DNA from: Xenorhabdus poinarii G6
Lineage (GTDB): Bacteria; Pseudomonadota; Gammaproteobacteria; Enterobacterales; Enterobacteriaceae
Assembly (NCBI RefSeq): GCF_000968175.1
Contig: NZ_FO704551.1
Coordinates: 248,001 to 312,000 of the forward strand
Direction of reading: 5' to 3'
DNA length: 64,000 nucleotides
Of the stretch, positions 27,218 through 33,949 are shown one piece after another; within the stretch, counting starts at the first letter, position 1, and the number at the start of each line of letters is the position of its first letter. The position numbers were made by a program, and so were the translations under genes. The notes under the pieces were generated by a model. It saw only the letters and a program-made list of their open reading frames with translations, did not search any database and was not told the origin of the DNA.

Positions 27218-28180
27218 ATGGCATCACTGACACTCAGGCAACACATCCAGCACTTCCTTGACCACCTCGACGCGCTGCGCTACACACGGGAAACCCGGGC
27301 ACACTACCGCAGTTACCTGCGGGAATTTGTCCAGTGGTGTGACGAACGGGGTATCACGACGGCGCAGCAAGTCAGCTTCCCGCAGCTGGAAAGCTGGCAG
27401 CAATACATGGTGGCCCAGAAAAACCGGCATGGCCGCCCGATAACGGCCAGCACGGTCATCAAAAAACTGACCAGCGTGCGCCACCTGTTCCGCTGGCTGG
27501 TGAAGCGACAGCACCTGCGGTATAACCCGGCGCGGGAGCTGGAGCTGCCCCGGCGGGAGCGCCGGTTGCCGTGGGGACTGCTGAGCGAGCAGGAAACCCG
27601 GCAGGTGCTGGCCATGACCGGCAGTGACAATCCGCTCAGTGTCCGGGACCGGGCGATACTGGAAACGCTGTGGAGCAGTGGTATCCGGCGTTCAGAACTC
27701 GCGCGGTTGCAGCTCAGTGAGGTGGATTTAGCGGGCGGCATGCTGTTTGTCCGGCAGGGCAAAGGCCGTCAGGACCGGGTCGTTCCGCTGGGTGAGTCAG
27801 CACGGCACTGGTTACAGCACTATCTTAACGATGTCCGTCCGCGTCTGGTGTGGGGAAAAGACCCAGATTACCTGTTTGTGTCACAACACGGAAGGGGTCT
27901 GACCGACAACAGCCTGACCCAGATAGTACGCAATGCGCTCCATCGCGCCGGCATCGACAAACCCGGCGGCTGCCATCTGTTCCGGCATGGCATGGCCACG
28001 CAGATGCTGGAGAACGGCGCGGATACCCGGCATATCCAGGCGATATTAGGCCATGCCAGTCTGGAATCGACCCAGATATATACCCGGGTGGCGATTGGTC
28101 ATTTAAAAGCAGTGCATCAGCAGACCCATCCGGCCGAGCGTGAGCATCCGGCCGAGCCAGACACCGAACCGAAACCCTGA
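27218..28180 (+). CDS. Xer-like tyrosine recombinase/integrase
   Basis: 320 residues. The N-terminal SAM-like core-binding domain covers about 1-100. The catalytic domain shows the full set: Arg157 (SGIRRSEL), Lys182 (GKGRQDR), His253 and Arg256 (HLFRH), His279 (LGHAS) and the nucleophile Tyr288 (TQIYTR). The size and motifs are closest to XerC/XerD and not to phage integrases. The tail after residue 300 is low-complexity. A perfect AGGAGG precedes ATG. The adjacent primase-like gene and the dif-like sites 160-270 bp downstream suggest that it moves or resolves this element. The cell's own XerC and XerD should be encoded elsewhere. Confidence 0.9.
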   Translation: MASLTLRQHIQHFLDHLDALRYTRETRAHYRSYLREFVQWCDERGITTAQQVSFPQLESWQQYMVAQKNRHGRPITASTVIKKLTSVRHLFRWLVKRQHLRYNPARELELPRRERRLPWGLLSEQETRQVLAMTGSDNPLSVRDRAILETLWSSGIRRSELARLQLSEVDLAGGMLFVRQGKGRQDRVVPLGESARHWLQHYLNDVRPRLVWGKDPDYLFVSQHGRGLTDNSLTQIVRNALHRAGIDKPGGCHLFRHGMATQMLENGADTRHIQAILGHASLESTQIYTRVAIGHLKAVHQQTHPAEREHPAEPDTEPKP

Positions 28181-28343
28181 CGCACCGGACAGCCCGATAA
28201 TCCCCGTTGAGTTCGCCGGGTGCGGTGCGGGGGCAGACCGTGGCCGGCCTGCCCGGCAGCCCCGGTGATAGCGGGGGTGAATAGGCAATGCGCGGCCTGA
28301 GCTGTGGTGTCCCCGTTCAGTCTGGCGTGGCCGCCCAAAGCCT

Positions 28344-28375
28344 ATTCAACATAATGTGCGGGAATTATACGCCAC
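28344..28375 (-). other. dif-like recombination site 1 (inverted)
   Basis: Read on the minus strand: arm GTGGCGTATAA, 10-bp spacer, arm TTATGTTGAAT. The second arm matches 10 of 11 bases of the XerD arm of E. coli dif (TTATGTTAAAT), and the first matches 8 of 11 of the XerC arm. The 10-bp spacer is longer than the 6-8 bp of normal Xer sites, which weakens the call. Confidence 0.45.
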
Positions 28376-28421
28376 TCACCGGGTGGCCACGTCGTTGATC
28401 CCCCTCTCCGAAGCGCGGTTC

Positions 28422-28449
28422 GCAGCGTATAATACACATTATGTCTGGC
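28422..28449 (+). other. dif-like recombination site 2
   Basis: Arm GCAGCGTATAA, 6-bp spacer TACACA, arm TTATGTCTGGC. The size and spacing (11-6-11) are those of a Xer site. The XerC-side arm matches 8 of 11, but the XerD-side arm only matches in its inner six bases. The site is inverted relative to site 1 and 46 bp from it. TATAAT inside it could alternatively be a promoter -10 element. Confidence 0.45.
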
Positions 28450-29015
28450 GCCCCCGCTGGCTGGCCTCGTCAGGGTGCCGCCGCACAAGGCTGCGCCTTC
28501 TGCTCTGACCGGCTCCGTCAATCCCGGCCAAAAACCCGTGTTCTTCTTTAGCGGCCTTGCCACGTCAGGCCAACACCCCTGAAGGCCGGTCGGCCTGACG
28601 GCCTCCGCTTTTACCTCCCCCCGCCCCGACCCCGCGGCGACTGGCTGCGCGCGGCTCGCACTGCGCTGCGCTGCGTTGCTCGTTGCCGTGCTCGCCATCG
28701 CCGCCCCGTGCAGCCCCCGCAGGGGGCTTCCCTGACCTGACGCGGTCATGCAAAGTCGTGCCCCTTCTTAAGCTGTCGCGCACCAGAGCGTCGCAGGGGC
28801 GCCGCTTGCAGGCTCTATGCCGCCCGCACCCGCAGAACGGTCGCCCGGCGTCCGGCCAGCCGGCCCCCGTTCGCCCGTTGCCGATGAAAAACAATCCAAA
28901 AGTGCACGTCGGGGTCAAAAAAATGGCCGGGCTAAATCGGCGTAACCTGCTATTCTGAAAGCCTTGCCCTGCACGGGCTGGCATCGTCTTACGGGTATGA
29001 TGGCATCGGGGATGA

Positions 29016-29432
29016 TGCCCCTTCTGCGGGCAATATGAGGATGAAGAGAGCGGGTTGTATTATAACCGTTTTCGTTACTATAATCCGCAAACGGGGCAGT
29101 ATATTTCGCCGGACCCCATAGGACTTGCGGGGGGCGTGAATCCTTACGGGTATGTCGATAATCCGGTCAATTTTATTGATCCTTACGGTCTGGCAAAGTG
29201 TAACTTTGCAGAGATGGCTAAAAAGCTCGGATATACAAAAATTAACGAGCGTTCTCATGGACAGCCTATCTATATGAATAAAAAAGCCCCGAACAAAATG
29301 AAATATATTACACCTGATGTTGATCAGCATAATGGTGGTGTCTGGAAAGCTGCCGATAGTGTGAAAAATCTAGGCAGTAGAAAAACAAGATCAGGAACGT
29401 ATGACGCTGACCTGAATAGAATAGGTGATTAA
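29016..29432 (+). pseudogene. Orphan Rhs C-terminal tail with Ntox21-like toxin domain
   Basis: The frame carries the last part of an Rhs core ([32 protein letters not shown], then a second DPYGL) and then a new tail of about 80 residues. There is no start codon or upstream core. A stop lies at 29013, and a few bases of the core are missing just after it. The tail ([17 protein letters not shown] ... [21 protein letters not shown] ... [12 protein letters not shown]) resembles the Ntox21 toxin family, predicted RNases of polymorphic toxin systems. That name is from memory. It is silent unless recombined onto a complete rhs gene, such as the one ending at 22978. The immunity gene overlaps its stop by one base. 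Confidence 0.82.
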
Positions 29433-29887
29433 TGAAATATTCATACAGAATAACAAAATATACTAATATCAATGAAAATGGCGATGTTTTTTCTGGTTCT
29501 GATGAATGGACTAGCTTTTTTGATATTGGTCAAAAAGTAGAAAAAGATGAATATGAAAAGGTTGAAAATCAATATATAGATTATGCTGTTAACTTATGTC
29601 ACTGCTTAAATATTAAGTTATTTACAATCAAAGAGTTAGAGGTAAATATTGATGAGGCTTCTTATATTGATGGTGAGTCTATAGATATCAATCAATTAAG
29701 AAATGTAATTCGATCAATCTTGAGAGAAGATATATGGTGCAAGCTTATATCAGATAAATGTGAATTCCATTTTGGATATGATTTCTATATGTATTTTGTA
29801 TCAAAAATAAATCCACAGGAATGTATAGAAAAAATAAACACTTTACTTACAGTACAAAAATATAGGTCTCCATATTTAGATGAATAA
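29432..29887 (+). CDS. Putative immunity protein for the orphan Rhs tail
   Basis: 151 residues, start in a TAATG overlap with the orphan toxin tail. It is very AT-rich, acidic, cytosolic (no signal or membrane helix) and of the size usual for immunity proteins. I recognise no family. The role is inferred only from the coupled position directly after the toxin module. The downstream terminator, if any, has been replaced by the insertion-sequence end at 29917. Confidence 0.65.
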   Translation: MKYSYRITKYTNINENGDVFSGSDEWTSFFDIGQKVEKDEYEKVENQYIDYAVNLCHCLNIKLFTIKELEVNIDEASYIDGESIDINQLRNVIRSILREDIWCKLISDKCEFHFGYDFYMYFVSKINPQECIEKINTLLTVQKYRSPYLDE

Positions 29888-29947
29888 TATTTAATGTAAT
29901 ACAAAAGCCGGAAAGATGAACTGACCCCAGAAAGTTGGACATTTTAG

Positions 29948-30003
29948 TTAAACGGCGTGTAAGGCCTGATTTCGATATGCTATCGGAGTTAGGCCTTTTA
30001 ATT
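29948..30003 (-). pseudogene. C-terminal fragment of the IS150-group transposase OrfB
   Basis: On the minus strand this encodes LKGLTPIAYRNQALHAV and a stop, the standard end of IS3-family OrfB (LKGLSPVEYRTQAL). Removing IS66 and one target copy joins it in frame to the fragment at 32361-32769. Confidence 0.85.
29996..30003. repeat. Left 8-bp target duplication of the IS66-family element
   Basis: TTTTAATT here and at 32361-32368. Eight bases is the length expected for IS66-family insertion. Confidence 0.9.
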
Positions 30004-30019
30004 GTAAGCGTCAACTAAA

Positions 30020-31525
30020 CTACACCTTGCTTATCACTTTTTTCCAGGGCAGTAGTTTTTCCAGATCCGGGGTGGGTTGGCATAACTCATCCAGGCAAGT
30101 CATGACATAATCGAAAGGGATCAATCCATTGGCTTTGGCCGTTTCAATGACGCTGTAGAGGATCGCACTGGCTTGTGCACCGCGCGAGGTATGGCTGAAC
30201 AGCCACGCCTTTCGCCCGATGACAAACGGTTTGATCGCCCTTTCGGCCCGGTTATTGTCGATTGACAAGCGGCCATCCTCACGATAGCGGATCAGTTTTG
30301 CCCATTGATTGCTCAGATAAGTGACGGCCTCACCCAGCTTGCTTTTGGGGATCACCTGGGATTGGGTTTTAACCAGCCAGGCCGATAACTTATCCCAGAT
30401 AGGAAGCGCTTTTTCCTGGCGGATCCGGTATTTTTCTGCCGGGCTTAACTCCTTGATCTGATGCTCGACCCGGTACAGTGACTGGATCAGGCTCAGCGCG
30501 ATATCGGCTTTGCCCGTTTTGTTTTTTCCCTGCGCCTGCTTCGCTTCCATAAATTTACGACGGGCATGGGCCATGCAACCGACCAGCCGGGCACCGGTCT
30601 GCTCATAGCCTTGATAGCCATCCACCTGCAGATAACCTTGGAAACCGGCGAGATAGTCAGCAGCGCAGGTGCCTGAACGGCTGGCCTGGTGGTCATACAG
30701 CACAATATTCGGTGTGAGCGCCGCCGGTTCGGGGGTATCAGTGCCCACACAATAGACCCACATGTAATGGGTCGTTTTTTCAGACGTCACCCCCTTCACC
30801 GGGGTTTCATCCGCATGGAGAACCGGTTGTTGCAACAGCATTTCCCTGAACCTGGCCACCAACGGCGTAAACAACTGCGCGGATTTTAATATCCAGTCAC
30901 TCTGGGTCTGGCGGCTGAGGTCAATGCCATACTGTTTGAACACACTTTCCTGACGGTACAGCGGTAACCCATACTGATATTTACTGGTGATAAGCTGGCT
31001 GAGCAGGCTGCTGGTCGCCATACCTTTCCTGATGGGCATCGCTGGCAGGGAGGCTTGTTTGACAGGCGTCTGAATGCCGGATTTTTCACATTCACGGCAG
31101 GCGTATTTGGGGCGGACATGCTCAACCACCCTGATTTGAGCGGGAATGAACAACAGTTTTTCACTGCGATCTGCCCCCATCTGATGCAACCTGCCGCCAC
31201 AGCACGCACACTGTTTTTCTTCCTCGGCGATATCATGGAACACGGTTTCGCGCGGTAAATCTTTGGGCAGGGGGTTGCGTGTCGGCTTACGGCGGGGAAG
31301 TGTGAGGGTTTCCTGTGCGGCGGCCGTTTCAGCCGGCAGCGCAATTTCTTCCGCTTCGTTAAACAACTCCCCCTGGCCGGGGAACGCTTCCGAGGAAGCC
31401 CCAAACCGTTTTTGTTGGGCTAAACGGAACTGCTCTTCCAAAAAGGCCAGCCGCTGCGACTGCTTAATCAGCAGCCGTTTCAGTTCAGCGGGGTCATTGG
31501 GCAGGGCATCAATATCAATTTTCAT
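30020..31525 (-). CDS. tnpC: IS66-family transposase TnpC
   Basis: 501 residues, full length. The N-terminal leucine-zipper-like region (RLLIKQSQRLAFLEEQF) and zinc-finger-like part (CACCGGRLHQMG; CRECEKSG) are followed by the DDE catalytic domain: LHADETPVKG, VDGYQGY and NNRAERAIKPFVIGRKAWLFSHT with the terminal Glu. It catalyses transposition of IS66 together with TnpA and TnpB. No disruption is seen. Confidence 0.95.
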   Translation of the reverse strand: MKIDIDALPNDPAELKRLLIKQSQRLAFLEEQFRLAQQKRFGASSEAFPGQGELFNEAEEIALPAETAAAQETLTLPRRKPTRNPLPKDLPRETVFHDIAEEEKQCACCGGRLHQMGADRSEKLLFIPAQIRVVEHVRPKYACRECEKSGIQTPVKQASLPAMPIRKGMATSSLLSQLITSKYQYGLPLYRQESVFKQYGIDLSRQTQSDWILKSAQLFTPLVARFREMLLQQPVLHADETPVKGVTSEKTTHYMWVYCVGTDTPEPAALTPNIVLYDHQASRSGTCAADYLAGFQGYLQVDGYQGYEQTGARLVGCMAHARRKFMEAKQAQGKNKTGKADIALSLIQSLYRVEHQIKELSPAEKYRIRQEKALPIWDKLSAWLVKTQSQVIPKSKLGEAVTYLSNQWAKLIRYREDGRLSIDNNRAERAIKPFVIGRKAWLFSHTSRGAQASAILYSVIETAKANGLIPFDYVMTCLDELCQPTPDLEKLLPWKKVISKV

Positions 31526-31595
31526 GGGGACATTTTATGCCATCCCCGGCGAAAAAGCGTAATTAATGCCCGTTGGTTTGATGATCATCAAGGGA

Positions 31596-31949
31596 TCAGG
31601 CGACATGGCAATCCTGTACGGAGAAGGGCTGGTGCCCGATGACATCATAACCCGATAACAACCCGTGCAGTTGCTGCTCTGTCAGGGTCAGGGAGGCGCT
31701 GTTGACGGCGGTGGGCCATTTGAATTTCGCGTTCTCCAGCCGTTTGTACCAGAGCGCAAACCCGGTTTTATCCCAGTAGAGGATTTTGAGTTTATCCCGC
31801 TTCTTGTTGCAAAAGAGGAATAACGCGGTTTGCGTCGGAGACAGTTGCATTTCCAGCTCCACCCAGACCGCCAGCCCGTTGATGGATTTTCGGAAGTCGA
31901 TAAATGAGCGGCACAAATACACCTCCGGCACATCCACAAACATTTTCAT
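31596..31949 (-). CDS. tnpB: IS66 accessory protein TnpB
   Basis: 117 residues with the IS66 Orf2 signature (VYLCRSFIDFRKSINGLAVWVE; ALFLFCNKKRDKLKILYWDKTGFALWYKRLE). It is required with TnpA for IS66-family transposition, though its biochemical role is not known. The ATG overlaps the end of tnpA (ATGA), so the two are coupled. Confidence 0.95.
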   Translation of the reverse strand: MKMFVDVPEVYLCRSFIDFRKSINGLAVWVELEMQLSPTQTALFLFCNKKRDKLKILYWDKTGFALWYKRLENAKFKWPTAVNSASLTLTEQQLHGLLSGYDVIGHQPFSVQDCHVA

Positions 31950-32275
31950 GCGGCGAGCCCCCGAATAATCGCAATGATAACATGCTTATCCGTGCCGGCA
32001 GGAAAACGCAGTGTGCCATGTGGTGTCTCAAATAAGATGGGGAGTGTGCTGGATGAGGCGGATTTTTTCTGAGCGGTGCTGACTTTAATAAAAGCAGACG
32101 GTGAAGCCAGCCCAGACGGCTTGTCTGGTGGATGGGAGGTGCGTTGGCGGTGGTGATAGAACCGGGTTGTCGACACACCGATTTTTTGGCAAAACTGCGG
32201 GACAGTCAGTTCGGATTTTTTCTGCTGTTCAAACAGGTCCCGCCACTCGGCTTGAGTAAACCTGGATTGGCTCAT
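31946..32275 (-). CDS. tnpA: IS66 accessory protein TnpA
   Basis: About 109 residues from the ATG at 32275 (MSQSRFTQAEW). A longer frame to 32320 has no clear ribosome site. The N-terminus has a helix-turn-helix pattern (LTVPQFCQKIGVSTTRFYHHRQ) typical of IS66 TnpA. The C-terminus (LRFPAGTDKHVIIAIIRGL) is the usual family ending. The start choice is moderately certain. Confidence 0.88.
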   Translation of the reverse strand: MSQSRFTQAEWRDLFEQQKKSELTVPQFCQKIGVSTTRFYHHRQRTSHPPDKPSGLASPSAFIKVSTAQKKSASSSTLPILFETPHGTLRFPAGTDKHVIIAIIRGLAA

Positions 32276-32360
32276 GTGAGTTTTTTCCATCATCATAATA
32301 GGTGAAACTAGTTTAATCAATGGATTTATCCTGGCTAGGTGGGGTTCCCCGTACGCTTAC

Positions 32361-32769
32361 TTTTAATTTCACCTTGATCCGTTTTGTATTGTAATATTCA
32401 ATGTATTCTTCTATTTTTTCAATCAGTTCATCCGCACTTTTAAAGTGCTGCTGGTGATACATTTCTGTTTTGAGTAAGGCAAAAAAGTTTTCTGCCATCG
32501 CATTATCCAAACAGTTCCCTTTCCTCGACATACTTTGTTTAATATCTTTATCAGCAAGTTGCTTTTGATAAGCCTTATGCCGATATTGCCAACCTTGATC
32601 ACTGTGAATGAGTGGCTTAGAGTGAGCATCTAGCCCATCTAATGCCTCTTTTAGCATCTCTGTCACTAAAGGCAGACTCGCCTTTTTCGCCACGTTGTAA
32701 GCGATAACCTCTTGATTAAATAAGTCAATAATAGGTGACAGATAGACTTTTTGTTCATTCACTTTAAAT
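32361..32769 (-). pseudogene. N-terminally truncated IS150-group transposase OrfB fragment
   Basis: Encodes ATERFKVNEQKVYLSPIIDL through EEYIEYYNTKRIKVKLK: the catalytic core after the first Asp, with SDQGWQYR (second Asp) and MSRKGNCLDNAMAENFFALLK (Glu). The reading frame then runs into the IS66 end. The 5' part, including the first catalytic Asp, is replaced by the IS6 end. It is non-functional. Confidence 0.9.
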
Positions 32770-33580
32770 CGCTCTGTCGCATTAACGGAGGCAAGTCAGC
32801 AAAAAGCGGCGTTGTCGATTATTTAGGCAGCTAACCGATAAAATTGCTCTGCAGGTGACAATTCACCCCCGTGTGGAAGTTGATATTGCCCTTTGCGTAT
32901 CATGTGGATCAGTTCGATGCCAGCCAAGAACGTTTGTGCCCGACGAAACGATTTGAACCCCAGTATCTGTCGTATTCGACGTTTGATATTACGGTGGTCT
33001 TGTTCAATCAAATTGTTGAGGTATTTGTTCTGCCGGATAGCAATGTGGTCTTCTTTGGTCTTTCCTGCGTTGAGTGAGTCTAAGGCTGCCGTGTTAGCAC
33101 CACTTTTGTCAATGGTCACGATTTCAGGTTCGCCGTGGTGACGGATGGCTTTGCGAAAGAAACGCCGCGCCGCTGGCGCATCCCGTTTGGCGGTGAGCAG
33201 AAAGTCAATGGTTTGCCCTGAGCTGTCGACAGCTAGGTACAGGTATTTCCATTGACCTCTAACTTTGATGTATGTTTCATCCATTCGCCAACGACGCCCG
33301 ACGGGACATTTATGGCGGCGAAACACCTTATCCAGCAACGGTACCAATCGAATGACCCAACGGTGCAACGTCGCGTGGTCAACCTCAATACCGCGCTCGG
33401 CCATCATCTCTTCGAGATTACGTAGGCTAAGGGCATAAGCGAGATACCATCGCACGCATTGGGCGATAATATCAATCGGAGTGTGAAGACGTTTAAAGGC
33501 GTTTCGGATTAACGACATGGGAGACTGGCTCGGTAAATACAGGTAGGTTACCTGATCTCACCGCTTAATGCGACAGAACC
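32770..33580 (-). mobile_element. IS6-family insertion sequence, about 811 bp
   Basis: Terminal inverted repeats: CGCTCTGTCGCATTAA at the left, and at the right the complement of GGTTCTGTCGCATTAA, differing at a few outer bases. The flanking 8-mers differ (CTTTAAAT at the left, GACGCCAC at the right), so there is no target duplication. That fits IS6-type cointegrate or adjacent-deletion events. One intact transposase gene lies inside. Confidence 0.88.
32823..33518 (-). CDS. IS6-family (IS26-like) transposase
   Basis: 231 residues, full length for the family. The helix-turn-helix near the start is followed by the DDE domain: MDETYIKVRGQWKYLY (first Asp), IVTIDKSGANTAAL (second Asp) and NLIEQDHRNIKRRI (Glu). 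IS6 transposases act by replicative or conservative cointegrate formation and often delete neighbouring DNA. That matches the truncated genes on both sides here. Confidence 0.95.
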   Translation of the reverse strand: MSLIRNAFKRLHTPIDIIAQCVRWYLAYALSLRNLEEMMAERGIEVDHATLHRWVIRLVPLLDKVFRRHKCPVGRRWRMDETYIKVRGQWKYLYLAVDSSGQTIDFLLTAKRDAPAARRFFRKAIRHHGEPEIVTIDKSGANTAALDSLNAGKTKEDHIAIRQNKYLNNLIEQDHRNIKRRIRQILGFKSFRRAQTFLAGIELIHMIRKGQYQLPHGGELSPAEQFYRLAA

Positions 33581-33694
33581 GACGCCACCCCATATGATGA
33601 TTTTTACCGAGAAATTGGTGTGGTCATTATGGGTGCTGAAACTTATGAATGGATCATGAAATTAAGCTTAAACCTTATGAATCAATATAGTTAA
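33581..33694 (+). pseudogene. C-terminal-side remnant of a dihydrofolate reductase/RibD C-terminal-domain-like gene
   Basis: Directly after the IS6 end the frame reads DATPYDDFYREIGVVIMGAETYEWIMK and ends at a stop after about 37 codons. YDxFYRxIGxxxMGxxTYEW is the pattern found near the N-terminus of RibD_C-domain (dihydrofolate-reductase-like) proteins. So the start was removed by IS6, and the rest of the family domain is also missing past the stop. It is a broken gene. Confidence 0.6.
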
Positions 33695-33949
33695 TATCTA
33701 AATGACGATATGATTGATCTATGATCATTTATCATAATAAGCTGTTTATAAAACCTTTTAAAAAACCATGACTCGCTAAAAATAAGGCGAAGTATGGTTG
33801 CTCATTTCAAAAATATAATAATATTTTATGTTTACTCGATATAACAAAAATTCTTTAAATCCAACTTGATATTTGATAATCCTTGCTATAATTAAAAGTA
33901 ACATATAGAGATAATAATATATAGTTATATTTAATGAGGAGAGATAATC
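33695..33949. other. AT-rich intergenic region
   Basis: About 255 bp of strongly AT-rich DNA. It holds an imperfect inverted repeat (AACCAT at 33764-33769 and ATGGTT at 33794-33799, part of a 13-bp pairing with three mismatches) and the promoter of the PI-PLC gene. No gene is supported. Confidence 0.5.
33865..33892 (+). promoter_or_regulatory. Likely promoter of the PI-PLC-like gene
   Basis: CTTGAT (33865-33870), 16 bp, then TATAAT (33887-33892) preceded by TGC, an extended -10. A GAGGAGA ribosome site lies before the ATG at 33950. Confidence 0.55.

Larger units (their letters stand above)
28181..29013. other. GC-rich non-coding stretch of the putative mobile element
   Basis: About 830 bp without a credible gene. 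Several open frames exist on both strands, but they are Arg/Pro/Gly/Ala-rich, lack good starts and look like a by-product of high GC. It contains the two dif-like sites (28344-28375 and 28422-28449) and the second copy of GTCGGGGTCAAA (28908-28919). Its right edge is the sudden start of Rhs-core homology near 29016. It may be the end, the attachment region or the origin region of the element. Confidence 0.55.
30004..32360 (-). mobile_element. Complete IS66-family insertion sequence, 2357 bp
   Basis: The ends are imperfect inverted repeats both starting GTAAGCGT (30004 onward on +, 32360 backward on -). They are flanked by perfect 8-bp copies of TTTTAATT. It encodes tnpA, tnpB and tnpC in the usual order on the minus strand, all intact, so the element may still be active. 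Confidence 0.95.
29917..32769 (-). mobile_element. IS150-group (IS3 family) element, split by IS66 and truncated at its transposase 5' side
   Basis: The left end is a 25-bp IS150-like terminal repeat (29917-29941) that includes TGACCCCAGAAAGTTGGACA. After it comes the 3' end of an OrfB transposase on the minus strand. The element is interrupted from 30004 to 32360 by a complete IS66-family element, continues at 32361, and is cut at about 32769 by the end of an IS6-family element. OrfA, the first part of OrfB and the other terminal repeat are missing. Confidence 0.85.

Noticed and set aside
28422..28449. Promoter reading of dif-like site 2 (TATAAT)
   Set aside because: No acceptable -35 element lies 16-18 bp upstream. 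The 11-6-11 geometry and the inverted partner site fit a recombination site better, though a promoter cannot be excluded.
28565..28984. 139-codon minus-strand frame in the GC-rich region
   Set aside because: It is Arg/Gly/Ala-rich and overlaps other open frames on both strands. It appears driven by composition. Kept only as a non-coding region.
33764..33799. Imperfect inverted repeat taken as a terminator or MITE
   Set aside because: The stem has three mismatches in 13 bp, no T run, and no flanking target duplication that I can see.
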